Assembly: GCA_033725935.1 (NCBI GenBank) | Contig: MU867062.1 | Location: forward strand, 744,001-808,000 | Length of the DNA: 64,000 bases | Direction: 5' to 3' | Source of the DNA: Cladorrhinum sp. PSN259 | Taxonomy: Eukaryota > Ascomycota > Sordariomycetes > Sordariales > Podosporaceae | Notes under the pieces: generated by a model | The model's database searches: none | Told to the model about the DNA's origin: nothing | What the model saw: the letters and a program-made list of their open reading frames with translations, nothing else | Program-made: the position numbers and the translations under genes | In this document: one piece after another, positions 9,237 through 21,114 of the stretch | Layout: every line of letters begins with the position of its first letter | Numbering within the stretch: the first letter of the stretch is position 1

Positions 9237-11854
9237 ATGTCGTCATCATCATCATCAAAAACAAGCAAATCTAACCCTGCCCAAAACCTTCTGCCTCTAC
9301 TCTCTTCCTCCCCCGTCAGTGTTCCAATCTCAAACAACCTCATAACTTCAAACACAGCCATAAACCTCACCGCAACCTTAGGGGAGAACAACAATACCAT
9401 ATACGTATGGCGGAACGAGACCGACCCTAATACAACTCAAGATTCATCTCCATCTGACGATAGGTTGGTGTCAAAACTCACGGCCGGTACTACCCTCAGC
9501 CAGCAACAAAAGACTGTACAAGCTTTACGATGGAAGGAAGATGGACAGTTCCTGGCTGCGGGATGGAGCGATGGCGTGGTGAGATTGACAGGGGTTGAAA
9601 AGAGCGGGAGGAGTGTGCATTCGTTAAAGGTGGGAGATGAGAATATTAGGCTGGTTGCTTGGGGGTGGAATAGGATTAAGAGGGGCGGGAATGTCGGGGG
9701 GGAGGGTGAGGTTGAAGGGTTGGGAAAAGTTGGGGGAGGGGAACTGGCGCATCAGTTGGAGTTTTTGGAGGTCGAGGAGGTGTTTCCCAAGTTGAGTCCT
9801 TTGCCTGTCTCTGGCGGGAGTGGCGACGACATGTTCTTGTTCTCGACAACTGCGAGTTTGGACTTTGTGTTTAAGGGCTTGAAGGCCGAAGACGCCGATG
9901 ATGTCCATGTCATGGTTGTTGGCATGGAAGGTGGAGGGATACATTTGAGTATTTATGACTCGTTTGTTATTGGGACTTTTCGGTTGAAAGATATGGTGAT
10001 GGCGGACCCAGCGACGAACCTTGAGTTGTGTGGCCACAGCTCGAGGCCGGAGATCCCTACGCACATGTTGTTATTCAAACCTCAAGATGGGCGTGCGTTG
10101 GGGTTGGTGCCCATGGACTTGACGTTTGTGCACCACTCGCCGGTTAATCTGTCGTTGTTGGCTTCCAAAGTCACGATGTTGCAGAATTTGCTGCGTTATG
10201 TGAAGCAGACACAGGCTCATATGGCTACAGAGTGGAAGGGGACGAGGGAGCTGCCTTCGAGGTTTCTATTGGGCGTTCAGGATGATTTGGCGAAGTGGAG
10301 CGAGAATGAACGGGGGACCAGGGAGTTGACTATTATTCAGGCGTTGTATCATACTGTTATGACGGGACATGTGTTTCCGCCTGTGAAGGAGTGGTTGCTG
10401 GATGTTGTTGCTGAGCGGGTAGGTCTCTCGTCTCAATCTTGAGTATGGTGGAATTATGCTGACAGGTCGCAGGGACATAAACGTTGGGAGAAGGCAGTTC
10501 TCAACGGACTGCTAAATCTTCGATCTCTTGTTCACGAAAACTTCATACCCGCCCTAGAGAGATGTGGTGTTATTCTCAGCCGTCTCCTGGGCCTTGCTCG
10601 GTTTCATGAGTCCAACAAAAACATCGGCTTCACAGCTGCAGAGATCAGCAAGCTTATGGATATTGTCGCGTGTCTCATGGTAGTTGCCCACAAGGTGGTA
10701 CTAAATGTCATGACAGAGCTTGAGTATTTCACTGCCTTTTCTATCTGGCTACGAATGGAGATTGACAAGCAGTCTTCATCCTCGCAAAGTGATGAGCTTA
10801 CCGAAAAGGAGGCCACAATGGACAATGCCAAAGTTTTGTCGTATATTCAACGATACTTGGTCACCAGCCCTTTGGCAACCTACTTTGACGAGGGCGCGGA
10901 CGAGAATTACGCGAAGGGTGAGGAGCTTGCTGAGGAAGGACCGTCTTTGCTACAACTACTTGACAAGGAGATGCAGAAGCAAGAGGCCGGCCAGGAGTAC
11001 ATGAAGACACTGCCTCATGTTGACTTCCTCATCAAATATCTTAACAAGAAGGCTGGAAATGTGTTTCTGAACATTGCTGCGGCTCAGAAGCGAGGTGTAC
11101 GGTTTGGGAGGGTGACGACGATTTCACTGCAAGACAACAAGATCTGGAAGCAAGATGTCTTGCTTTGCGCTCCTAATGTGAGTCTTGATTTACTGTTACA
11201 AGGCCCCGGTATTGGATTGACTAACTGTTCGGTGGTAATAGGACGCTCTCGGGGAGACGAATATAGCGGTGGTTGCGGAAAAAGACAAGAGCATCAGTAT
11301 GTACACATACTTAACATTCCGTTTACACCAAGACAGGTTGATCGCTGACATTTTCTGAATTAGTTTTCCTTTTTCGAACCAGCTTTAAAATCACCAATGG
11401 GATAAGCGGTATTCCATCTACTCGTGCTGTTATGATCAAATTGCCAAGGGGTACGACTATAATTGACTTTGGTTTCTTAAGCGGGAAGTCACTCCTAGCG
11501 CTTTGTCACATCAATGACGAGCCAAAGTATATCCTCCTCCGCATTGCCTATCACAGGATCCAGTATGAAGCATACGCCGACGGTGCAGGTATGCGGATAG
11601 TGGATTTTACTGACGAAGAGCCGCTCGAAGCGCCCTTCTTCGGGCGATATGGGTTAAGTAACATGTCCGGTTTCACGCCCGTACGAATGGAGGTGTTGAG
11701 AGGGAATGCCCTACGGGGAGAGACGCCGCCGCGGGTCTGTCTAGTTGGAAGGGACAGATCCGTGTATAAGACATACAAGCTACCCAAAGGATGGGACAGT
11801 GACGGTTCATCTGAGAATAGGGAGGAGGAAGAAGAAGAAGAAGAAGAAGAGTGA
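9237..11854 (+). CDS. APC4: anaphase-promoting complex subunit 4
   Basis: Apc4 is a scaffold subunit of the APC/C ubiquitin ligase, which drives mitotic exit. The exons are 9237-10418, 10473-11177, 11242-11296 and 11364-11854, giving 810 residues. The downstream acceptor at 10472 was chosen because the earlier AG at 10465 leads at once to a stop codon. The N-terminal part is WD40-like: residues ~90-125 include ALRWKEDGQFLAAGWSDG, the family signature for the first blades. The middle carries the helical Apc4 domain: TGHVFPPVKEWLLDVVAER, then GHKRWEKAV, LVHENFIPALERCGVILSRL and LGLARFHE. The C-terminus ends in a run of glutamates encoded by a GAA/GAG repeat. SIP3 follows on the same strand after 723 bp. 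Confidence 0.93.
11820..11852 (+). repeat. GAG/GAA trinucleotide run coding a terminal poly-Glu tract
   Basis: A purine-rich trinucleotide run at the very end of APC4 encodes about ten consecutive glutamates before the stop codon. It is probably a slippage-prone, weakly constrained tail. Confidence 0.8.
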
Positions 11855-12577
11855 TAAGGGCATGACAGCCGCATGCGCATGAACATGTCTCAGTCTCTGA
11901 AGGCATCACGGAACAGCCAGTTGCAGCATGTGTGATCAGAGGAAAGAACAAGACACAAGTAAACTTTTCAGAAAATAAACCCAACTCCCATGTTACGGTT
12001 CACTTCTCCATGATGGGCATGTTGGATCCAGAATTCCAGATGAATCTCCTGTGCCTCCTCGCCTCGTGCCGCGCACTGTGTGTATTGCCAACAAACGGAT
12101 GGTTTTCGGACTTAAATATAGCACCATGACACCCAAACGCGCTAAAGGGGTAGCGGTCCACTGGGCCACCTCAGCCTGCGCCCAAATGCCGTTAGCGTCA
12201 TGCAATTGCCCCAAAGCGAGCTATCCCAGGATGCTGCTCCCAGGTGAAACAAACGTCATTGGACTGTCAAAGACATCACAGAGACACTCGCAGCTGTTCA
12301 TGAGCAAACAACATGACCATATAGCAGATCTACACTTTGATTGCAGATTTCCGGTCGGCAGGCGGACGGGGAAACGAAGAAGCTCAACAAATCAACACAA
12401 TACACATTACATGCTCTCATGTACATTGCTTAGTCTCTTCATGCAAACTATACCTTAGTTAATTGGATTTCATTACCGCCTTTTCCGAATTTACCGTTTA
12501 CATCTTTCCCCCGGGATCCCGTCGTCAACATCGTTGGATATTCTTTTCTTCCACCAGCCAGCGAGTCCTGAACGAGA
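11855..12577. other. intergenic, APC4 to SIP3
   Basis: These 723 bp hold the APC4 3' UTR and the SIP3 promoter and leader. Short open frames here show no recognisable protein. Confidence 0.45.
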
Positions 12578-15500
12578 ATGAACGACCTTACGATACCGCC
12601 GCCGGCCGCCTTTGGCGGAATTCGACATGCCCCTACAGCACCATTATCGGGGTCCTTCGGTCCTGCCGCATCATCATCATCATCAGAGAAACAGCCCCCC
12701 CGACCTACTCGAGCCGCTACGAACACTATTACCTCCTCTAGCCCTGCCATCCCCGTTATACTTACCGAAGCTGCCCTCGATTCTCCTACCTTCCGTGCTA
12801 CCGCAATTCACTTCGGCGACCAGCTTGACGCCGTAGAGCGGTGGCTAGATAGTTATGTTCGAAGCACATCCAAGGTCGTACATGACATTCTTGGCCTCGA
12901 AGATACGATCAATGCCTATTTATCCAAGATGTCCCCTCCTTCCGTTGCCGCTCCGCTCGATTCTCCCGTGCTCGACGCAGACTACACACTCATTGCTCTC
13001 AGACGGACCGCCGACAGCGCTCGTGACTGGTGGGGAAGCATATTAGCTGCCGTACGCAGACTTGAGCCTGTCAGCGCTGAGCCAATCAAGTTGTTCGTAG
13101 CGGGAGATTTCAGAACTTTCCGCGAGATGCGCCGGACGCTTGAAACAGCACAAAAGACATTCGATAGCACCCTGGCGAGGTATGTGGCCCAGAGCAAGAC
13201 TAAAGAACCTAGCGCTCTGAGAGAGGACGCCTTTGCTGTGTTTGAGACACGCAAGGCTTACCTCAAGGCTAGCTTGGATTACTGCCAGATGGCACCCCAG
13301 GTGCGGTCTGGGTTGGATAAGTTGCTTGTCAAGATTTGTGCGGATCTGTACAAGGAGATGAGGAGGGGAGCTGGACAGGCCGCTGCTGGGTCGGTTAATA
13401 CGTGGGGAGAGGAATTGGAGAGGATCAGAGGGTGGGCAAAGGAGATGGAGGCCAGTGAGAATGTTTTCAAAAGAGAGCTGCAGATGGCCAGACGGGAGAT
13501 TGGTGAGAACACCTTGACTGCTTCTAAGCCGTCGAGGGAGCTGGAGGATTATAGCGTCTCGACCGTACCGTACTTGGGGTCGAAGGGTCCGTTGACTATT
13601 CAAAGGAACGATCAGGTTGCTGTTATCTCAGAGAAGCAGGGCTGGCTGTTCTTGCGAGTACTGACCGGTAAGCCTGTAAGGGCGAACTGGGTTCGGAGAT
13701 GGTATTATTGTCGGGATGGGATCTTTGGGTGGCTGATTCAGAGCCCTCAGGGAGTTCTTCAGGGCGATGAGATTGGTGTGTTGTTATGCAGCGCTCGGCC
13801 AGCTGTGCAGGAGGAACGTCGTTTTTGCTTCGACATCAAAACCAAGACGCAGACGATCCTGCTGCAGGCTGAGACCCAGTCCGAATTGATCGAGTGGATG
13901 GAGGTATTCGAGGTCGCAAAGAAAAAGGCGATCGAGGCGAGCATGGGTAGGGACCCAAACACGCTTTTTGGAGGTGTTGATCCAGCCTTCGTTGTTACGC
14001 CGTCGCCAATCCCTGAGTTCTCGGCCAAGGCTGTCGAGAACATTGACGAGCCGGAAAGCAGAGAGGAGAAGCCACGCAACCTGAACCTTCCCGTCCCCGG
14101 TCCCGATGGGAACCTCGTGGCACGCTCTAGTTTCGATGTCACCGCGGGTCCTCATCGCCGGTCCATCACCACACACCTTGGAAGAGAGGAGGGCGAGACT
14201 GGCAGAGAACACGCTGCTCGGATCATGCAGAAGCTGGACCTTCACCGTAAGGCGACCTTTGCTAGTGCCACAGATACGGCTTCGGCTGCTGGTGTTACAG
14301 GCGCCACTTTAGGCTTGGGTTTGAACACGGCTTCGTCTGGTCAGGGAGCACAGTCAACTCCAGTTCGTCTGCCTAACCCCTTGCTGGACCAGCATCCAGG
14401 AAGCTTGGCACCTATCACTCTGGCTAAGCCGCCGATATCTACAAACCTCAGCAAAACCGCCATCTTGGCCAGTGCCAGCGCAAGCAGCGGCCAGCCACTG
14501 CCCAGCGCCGTTTTGGCGAACTACTGGGGCAGCAGCTCTTACACTTCCATCTACTGCACTGTTGCTGGGGCGCCTCCGACACCGAAACCATATGCCAATG
14601 ACCCGTTTGTGAACAGCATGATGCCGCGAACACCTACTTTCGAGAAGCCAACGCCGCCTGCCTCGTCGCATAGGAAGACACAGAGTGTCGATGCCAAGGC
14701 CGTGTTGGATGCTAAACTACCCGAGAAGACGGCGGACTTTCCCCAAAACTACCCACCCGAACTCAGGGCGCAGTATGCGCAGTTCCGGCTCGTGTTCCCC
14801 GGTGCGCCCCCCGAGGAGAAGCCTGTGCTTGTCTTCAACGCTGCGTGGACAAGCGCGCCAGTTGAGGGCAAGGAAACTCAGGTTCTTGGGGGCAATGGAC
14901 GAGTATTCGTCACTTCTGACCGCATGTACTTTTATGGCCATCAGATGGGCTTGGTAGTTGCCTATACCATCAGCCTTGACAGTATCACCGAGGTTACCGC
15001 AGCACCAGGCAGAGACTGCGATTTCATCTTCTTGCATCTGAATCAAGATATGCCCGACACGGCCTTTTCGCGCATCACCATCAAGTTATTCTTGGAAGAT
15101 TATTCGTTGCTGCAATCACGCCTTAACTTTTTGCTGGATGACCTGCAGGCTGCTGAGCCCATGGAGTTGTCTGAGATCATTACCACTCTGTCAACCATGC
15201 AGAAGGGCGAGGATGATAAGAGAAGTCCTAGTGTCGAAAGCTGGGAAGAGGTGTCGTCCAGCACACCCATCGATGATGGAACGCAGTATGGACGGCCTGT
15301 TTCAAGAAGGATCCAAGATCTGGCTGGACGGTACAGGTCTACTTATCATGGTGCGAAGAAGAACCAGGTTCATAAGTTCCGAATTCCCGCTCATCCAGTC
15401 GTGTACGAGCCAGAGAATATGGGTGCTGTCGTTGCTGAGAGACACTTTGATATCAGCGCCAAGGCGTGCTTCCACGTACTATTCGGTGATAAATCATTCA

Positions 15501-16915
15501 TCTTCCCCAAGCTCTACTTTGAACGCCGCGCCAAGGAGATCGCTCAAGGGCCCTGGGAACTCCAAGACCACGGAAGGATGACGAGACACTTCAGATTCAA
15601 GGTCGACGTAGTCGATATGTTGGGTCGTAAGAAATCAGGCGACGTGACGGACACTCAAAGCATTGACATCTTCAACGATCACATTACCTACGTCGTCACT
15701 CACGTCAAGACGGCCTGGCATTTACCTCATTCGGACTTGTTTAAACTGGTCACTAAAGTGGTGATTACGCACGTGGCCAAATCGAAGTGTAAGCTGGCGA
15801 TCTATACAAAAGCCGATTGGAGCAAGGTTCCTCCCCTGAGCAAGAACATGATTGAACGGCAAGCATTAGATGACGCAGGGAATGATGCGGAGGATTTGGC
15901 AGAGGTTGCTACCGATCAAGTGAGGAAGTTGGGGCCTCACAGCCGAACGAAGAGGGCCATTCAGGTATACGGCGGTGTGGGGGTTCAGACTCAGGTTGTG
16001 GTATTTTCTCCACCGGAAGAAGCAGCAGGAATGGAGATTAAAGGAGTGAAGGTGAAGACCATAATCAAACCGAGGACGCTGGGTGATATGCTCTGGGAGA
16101 CGGGGAGGTCGTTTATGGAGAGCGCAATTACTAGCGTCATGATGTGGGCTTTTGCTGCTGTCAGAAAGGTGTTTAGTATCATGAAGGCTAACAGGGTTAT
16201 TTTGGTTTTGCTTTTGGTTAGTGGGGCGTATAACCTCGTTGCTGTGAGCAAGGCCAGTTCGAGGTGGTGGTTGGAGTATAGGAGTGAGAAATACATGAGG
16301 GGCTTAGGCGTTGGGCCGAACGTGATGATGGGGAGGGCTATTTATTTGAGGGATTTGGAGGAGGCTGCGTCTGGTACATCTTTGGGGACGTGGAATAGTG
16401 TTGGGCAGGGAGGAAAGTGCTTTGATACTTTCCAGGCTATTATGAATTCTACAAATCTGGATGCGCCGCATCAGGATGCTGGGGCCGGGTTTGCGGATGC
16501 GAGTGGAAAGGCGGCGGCTAGGAGGATACGGAGAACTAGGCAGCGGTTGGGAGGTTATAGACATGACTTGTTGGTTGCTATGAGGATGGTTAATGGGATT
16601 GAGGTCGAGATGGTTCAGAGCGAGTGGGAGAATTGGTTGAAGGATGAGAATTTGAAGTGTGAGAGGGTTGGACGGTTGTTGATTGGTGGTAAAGGGGGAG
16701 AGGAGAAGGAAAAGGATAACAAAGTGCTGGAGGAGAATTTAGGGTTGGATCAGAAGGTTCTTGGTGGTGGTGAGGATGAGACAGAAGGAGGCGAGACTAG
16801 GAGAGAGGTTTTGAGGAGGTGGCATAAGGAGTATTGTGGAAGTTGTGAGGCTGACCAGAGGGCTGTGTTGAGTGGACGAGGTGGCGAGGGGAAGTTTGGG
16901 GGCTTGGTTAGGTGA
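12578..16915 (+). CDS. SIP3: BAR-PH-GRAM-VASt membrane protein, Sip3/Lam3 (Ysp1/Lam1) type
   Basis: Proteins of this family are anchored in the ER at contact sites with the plasma membrane and are linked to retrograde sterol transfer. A single exon codes 1445 residues. The N-terminus is Pro/Ser-rich. A helical BAR-type region spans about residues 60-320, and a PH domain lies at about 335-450 (GWLFLRVLTGK, WVRRWYYCRDGIFGWL). A low-complexity linker is followed by a GRAM domain near 730-830 (GRVFVTSDRMYFYG) and a VASt/StART-like domain near 948-1137 (HFDISAKACFHVLFGDKSF). A hydrophobic helix near 1206-1224 (VILVLLLVSGAYNLVAV) is the likely ER anchor. The C-terminal tail is charged. The order matches the yeast Sip3/Ysp1 pair. 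One-to-one assignment to either yeast paralogue is not possible from the sequence alone. Confidence 0.9.
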   Translation: MNDLTIPPPAAFGGIRHAPTAPLSGSFGPAASSSSSEKQPPRPTRAATNTITSSSPAIPVILTEAALDSPTFRATAIHFGDQLDAVERWLDSYVRSTSKVVHDILGLEDTINAYLSKMSPPSVAAPLDSPVLDADYTLIALRRTADSARDWWGSILAAVRRLEPVSAEPIKLFVAGDFRTFREMRRTLETAQKTFDSTLARYVAQSKTKEPSALREDAFAVFETRKAYLKASLDYCQMAPQVRSGLDKLLVKICADLYKEMRRGAGQAAAGSVNTWGEELERIRGWAKEMEASENVFKRELQMARREIGENTLTASKPSRELEDYSVSTVPYLGSKGPLTIQRNDQVAVISEKQGWLFLRVLTGKPVRANWVRRWYYCRDGIFGWLIQSPQGVLQGDEIGVLLCSARPAVQEERRFCFDIKTKTQTILLQAETQSELIEWMEVFEVAKKKAIEASMGRDPNTLFGGVDPAFVVTPSPIPEFSAKAVENIDEPESREEKPRNLNLPVPGPDGNLVARSSFDVTAGPHRRSITTHLGREEGETGREHAARIMQKLDLHRKATFASATDTASAAGVTGATLGLGLNTASSGQGAQSTPVRLPNPLLDQHPGSLAPITLAKPPISTNLSKTAILASASASSGQPLPSAVLANYWGSSSYTSIYCTVAGAPPTPKPYANDPFVNSMMPRTPTFEKPTPPASSHRKTQSVDAKAVLDAKLPEKTADFPQNYPPELRAQYAQFRLVFPGAPPEEKPVLVFNAAWTSAPVEGKETQVLGGNGRVFVTSDRMYFYGHQMGLVVAYTISLDSITEVTAAPGRDCDFIFLHLNQDMPDTAFSRITIKLFLEDYSLLQSRLNFLLDDLQAAEPMELSEIITTLSTMQKGEDDKRSPSVESWEEVSSSTPIDDGTQYGRPVSRRIQDLAGRYRSTYHGAKKNQVHKFRIPAHPVVYEPENMGAVVAERHFDISAKACFHVLFGDKSFIFPKLYFERRAKEIAQGPWELQDHGRMTRHFRFKVDVVDMLGRKKSGDVTDTQSIDIFNDHITYVVTHVKTAWHLPHSDLFKLVTKVVITHVAKSKCKLAIYTKADWSKVPPLSKNMIERQALDDAGNDAEDLAEVATDQVRKLGPHSRTKRAIQVYGGVGVQTQVVVFSPPEEAAGMEIKGVKVKTIIKPRTLGDMLWETGRSFMESAITSVMMWAFAAVRKVFSIMKANRVILVLLLVSGAYNLVAVSKASSRWWLEYRSEKYMRGLGVGPNVMMGRAIYLRDLEEAASGTSLGTWNSVGQGGKCFDTFQAIMNSTNLDAPHQDAGAGFADASGKAAARRIRRTRQRLGGYRHDLLVAMRMVNGIEVEMVQSEWENWLKDENLKCERVGRLLIGGKGGEEKEKDNKVLEENLGLDQKVLGGGEDETEGGETRREVLRRWHKEYCGSCEADQRAVLSGRGGEGKFGGLVR

Positions 16916-17245
16916 AGGAAATGAGGCGGTATTGTGTATAACAGGGAAATGGGGAGTACATAAGTGGAATGGCATTGGTTGACTGGATAAGGGATTAAGG
17001 GGTCAGCATCACTTCCAGGTTTGGGGAAGCGGACACATAACAAGACATCATCAATCAGCATTAGCATTTTCACTCTCTTTGTTTCTTAGGTTCGGGTTAG
17101 AACTAGCATTATTAATGGATATCTCATTCGCATTTACACATCGGAAACGTATCAGGTGAAATGTTTAGGAAAATGCTTGCGCTGGCTACTATAAACGCCT
17201 GTCTTTGTATGCTCATGCTGATTGCAATCTGACGCCTCCCCTGCC
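16916..17245. other. convergent 3' region, SIP3 and LIG4
   Basis: These 330 bp lie between two stop codons on opposite strands. They should contain both polyadenylation regions. Nothing else is visible. Confidence 0.5.
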
Positions 17246-17528
17246 TCAACTGGGCGCATACTTCTCCTCATCAACCAAAGTCCCCTCCTTCCAACAATCC
17301 TCAACCCACTTCGCCGTAACGATCCTAGGCACATGCCTCCTCGAACTGACTCTATACCTCACATCAGCAGCCACCTCCCTTTCTGCCGCCTTCTTGTCCT
17401 TCCCACTCTTACCATCAACCGCAACAACAACCACATGCGTCACCCCCTTATCTCCTTCCAAACAATCAACCACCTCCCCGTTCCCAAACTTCACCTTGGT
17501 CGCCAACTTTACCACCTCTACAGCCAGC

Positions 17529-17561
<33 letters not shown>

Positions 17562-20413
17562 CCTTGGTCACCCTGGTCACCTTGGTCACCCAAAGCGAAA
17601 TAGACGCTACACCGTCTAAACAGGAGCCCCTTCAGCCCTTCAATCCCGTGTCCCCTCTCTTCCAGCTGATCGAGAAACTCATCCACGCTGAACTCGTTTC
17701 TCGCGTCAGGCATCTCCATCCTCTCCATGATATCCCCCAATTCATCTGTTTTGACGTCCCTCGCATAGCTATCCCCAAACTGGTCAACGTTTTCCTCTGC
17801 CAGCCTTTGCATTTCCTCGGTAGCAGAGAATAAGTGCCCTTCTTCAAAAGGCAAGAGATATCCCTTCTGACCATCATCCGGGTTGGTCTGATCCAAGCAG
17901 TCCAGAACCCACTTGGGCCGGACGATATCGACGTCGCCTGCTTTTTTCAAGCTTGCAACTCTGACGACGTTCTTGTCCGCGAGAATGATAGTTCCCGAGG
18001 TTTCGTTCTTGTCAATCTTTTGATGGATTTTGCCTCCGTTCTCCTTGATCAGCTTTTCTAGATCGGGTTTTGACATCTTCTTCGGCTTGGTCGCTTCTGA
18101 GAGCACCACAAAGTCCAGGCCCTCAAAAAGTTTGCTCTGTGGTTTTTTAATGTCGAGGGTGGCGGACCCTTGAGAAGAAGAGCCAGGAGCAAAAGCAGGA
18201 GCAGCATCTGGATCCGCGCCCGCGATTACCAATTCTCTCTTTTGTCTTTTTGCGGGTTTGCGCTTCCTGTTTTCCATCTCCATTGCTTTTCGTTCTTTTT
18301 CTTCTTCTTTGACTTTGCTCCTCAGTGCGTCAAACTCGTCGACGTCCATGCCTGCGTCCCAGGCTTTGTCCAGACGGAGCTTGCGGAACCGGGGGAAACG
18401 TAAAGTCCAGCCCATCGCAAACTGTTCAGAGGGAGCGATGGAAGCTGCCTTGACGGATATGACGACTGATTCGCTGGGTCGAATCCAGACGTCTGGTTTT
18501 TCGTATTGGAAGCGTTCACCGCCGCCTAGTTCGATGTATTCAGTGGGTGGGTTAGCGGACTCCCACTCTTTCCATTTTCCTTCTGTGTGGTGACGGATTT
18601 CTGCGTAGTCTTCTGCTTTGAAGCCTCCCCCTACTTTGCAGAAACTGAAGCATTGCTCCCGGCTGGATGCCGCGCCGGATTTGATGAAGTTCTCGCTGAC
18701 GCGAGCGCCGCAGAGGAAACTGGAAATGGTGCCGCCTCGTCTGCCTGAGCCGAAGTATCCTCCGATCACGACACAGTCGATTGATTCGCCGTACTCTGAC
18801 ATGTACTCTGGCTTCACTTTGATCCAGTCGTTGTTGCGGGTGTTGAGCTGGTATACCGATCCCGGATTCTTCAGGACAAGACCCTCAGAAGCCTCAGCTA
18901 CGACCTTACGGAGCAATGGCTCGATAGCATCCGCAGATCTAGCCGACTCATATGGGTGAATCTCTAACCGCCTCGGCTCCCCTCTGACAACCCTTTCAAG
19001 AGCCTTGTGTCGATCCCTCAGCTCATAATTCGTCAAACAAGTATCATTTAGCATCAGGATATCAAAAACCCGATACAAAGGCCTGGACCCGCTCGTCTGG
19101 AACGGATTATTCTGCTGTCCAAGCGCAGCAGTCTTTAGCGTCCCGAAGGGCATGATCTTGTCCACTTCGGGGTCCCAAGTAATCATCTCCCCATCAAGAA
19201 TCATATTCTTGACAGCAGGATCAAACGCTTTACCCAAATATCTTGTAAGGGCAGACTTGTCATCCCTTAAACCCTCACCATAAAGGTACGTATAGTCCTT
19301 AGCCTTCCTCGACCAAAATGCAAACCTGAACCCCCCTTCCACTTCATCATCCTCCTTCATGTGCATCTGCATCCTCTCGCCATCCAATTTCTCCTCGATC
19401 CAAAACTCTGGTTTCTCCTCCGTAACTCCCAAAGCACTAACCAGCTTCCCAAACCCGCTAGTCATCTGGAACTGCGCCAGCTGAGGTTGGAAACACTGCA
19501 TCAGTCCCACTTTCCCTGCTTCCTCCTGTTGTAGTCTAAACTCCTGATCCCACAACTCCCAACAAACCCTCCTCAAGCTGCTCGAGACGGAAAACAAAGC
19601 CTCAGCATCAGGATGCCACAGCCCCAGGAATGTCCTCTCGGTCGCGCCCACCTTCATATCCTTCAACACAATCCTAACGAACCACATCACCTCCTCTGCG
19701 CAGCATTTCGCGTAGACCTCCTCCCAGATGGGCAATTGTTCCGCCTCACCGCTCGCAGCAGCCAGTCTGTCCAGCAAGACATTAACATCCCCCACGCTCA
19801 GATTTCCAGGCGTGCTCCTCATAGCCCTCTTGCCCACAATCTCCAAAACCCGTCCGGCAAAATCACCGGCGCTAGCGTTCCGATGAACGCCCTGCGGCAG
19901 CTTCCAGTGCATCAACCCCCAGCCGTCTTCACTCCCCTTGTCAATCTTCATCACTTTCACCAACACCTTTCCGATCCCGGCTTCCTTCAGTCCGTAAACC
20001 CCACGATCTCTATCCTTGTCCGGGAGGATCAGCCTCATGGCCGGATAAAAATCGTTTCCTACTTCGTTCCGCCATCTCGACATGTACCGCTCGATAATAT
20101 GTCTTCTCTGTTCGTGATAGCTCGCTCCGCTTGTTCCTGTGGATTTCTTGCCGAATCTCGTTGTTGCGCGACGAGTGCCAGGAACGGTTGAAGGGTTTGT
20201 CGAAGAGCCGGGCTTGCATTCCAGCAAGGGGTTGAAGAGGTCGGCGTACAGAGATGAAAAGGGGAGAGTCCGGCTGTGGTTCCTGGGACGGTTGGGGTAC
20301 TGTTCGTTTAGTTCGTTCAAGAGGGCTAGGGAGGAGCCGGAGCCGGAGTACTGGGCTTCGTCTTCTTCTATGGCGTCCACGTCTGGTGATTTTGGACGTT
20401 TAATGCGGGACAT
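17246..20413 (-). CDS. LIG4: DNA ligase IV
   Basis: Lig4 is the ATP-dependent ligase that seals double-strand breaks in non-homologous end joining, acting with an Xrcc4/Lif1 partner in the nucleus. The frame is intronless and codes 1055 residues. It has an N-terminal DNA-binding helical domain (about 50-300) and an adenylation domain with nucleotidyl-transfer motif EEKLDGERMQ; the predicted AMP-lysine is K342. Motifs further on include FAFWSRKAKDYTYLYG, ILDGEMITWDP and EGLVLKNPGSVY. An OB-fold domain (VVIGGYFGSGRRGG) and two BRCT repeats at the C-terminus follow. The first BRCT starts near LFEGLDFVVLSEATK and the second ends with VTAKWVEDCWKEGTLVDEEKYA. A Gly-Asp-Gln repeat plus a poly-Asp tract interrupts the second BRCT region. 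All catalytic motifs look intact. Confidence 0.96.
17530..17593 (-). repeat. ATC microsatellite and 9-bp GDQ-coding repeat inside LIG4
   Basis: On the plus strand a run of about ten ATC/CAT triplets (17530-17560) is followed by three near-identical 9-bp units. On the coding strand these give (Gly-Asp-Gln)x3 and then about eleven aspartates. The insert lies within the C-terminal BRCT region and stays in frame. Confidence 0.85.
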
Positions 20414-21114
20414 TTTTATGTATTGTTTTTTTATTATTATCTTCTTCTTTTTTCCTGCTGTGGAGTGGTAATAGGGTGAGAGTAGCAGAGTAGTGAGAAG
20501 GCGTCAGTGGGATGTGAGATTCTCCAATTGAAATGGGGCTGAAAAATGGATTGATTGCAAAATTCCAGCCACCGTGAGCTTCAAGTTGATCCTTTTGAAG
20601 GCGAGAGAGTAGTTTTTTTTTTCGTCAATGGTTCGCGGTGAGTGCGGTGTGTACGGTGAGTGAGTGGTGAAATATGAGAGTGACGACTCGAATCGATGTA
20701 AGTGGTCACTTACTGTGGTGGTCGCAGAAGGAAATGGCCGATTGACCAATTGAAAGCCGAAAAAGAGATCAGAATCTACAATTCCTATGCAAAATCTACT
20801 TTTGATCTGAGTCAATTGCTCTTTCTAAGAAATGATGTCTGGTCGAAATTTCACAAAAAAACCCAGGGAGGGGTTGGGAGGCGTTGAACGAAATAAACAT
20901 TGGCTCGAAAGATGCAGCGGTTGGCAGGGTCGTTGCCTGGATATGTCACCTCGCCAAATAGGCAGCAGCCCTAACACAACCCCAACCCTCACTTGTTTGC
21001 ATTATTTATTGTCACTTGCACCAACCCCTATGACAAAGTTACACAAACAAAAGTCTCGGATATAAACGCTACCAAAGATCTAGTTCTAGTCATAGCCATC
21101 CACACGATCGCACT
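20414..21114. other. intergenic, LIG4 promoter and MES1 3' region
   Basis: These 700 bp lie upstream of LIG4 and downstream of the MetRS stop codon. The part next to the LIG4 start is strongly T/A-rich. No gene is supported. Confidence 0.45.
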
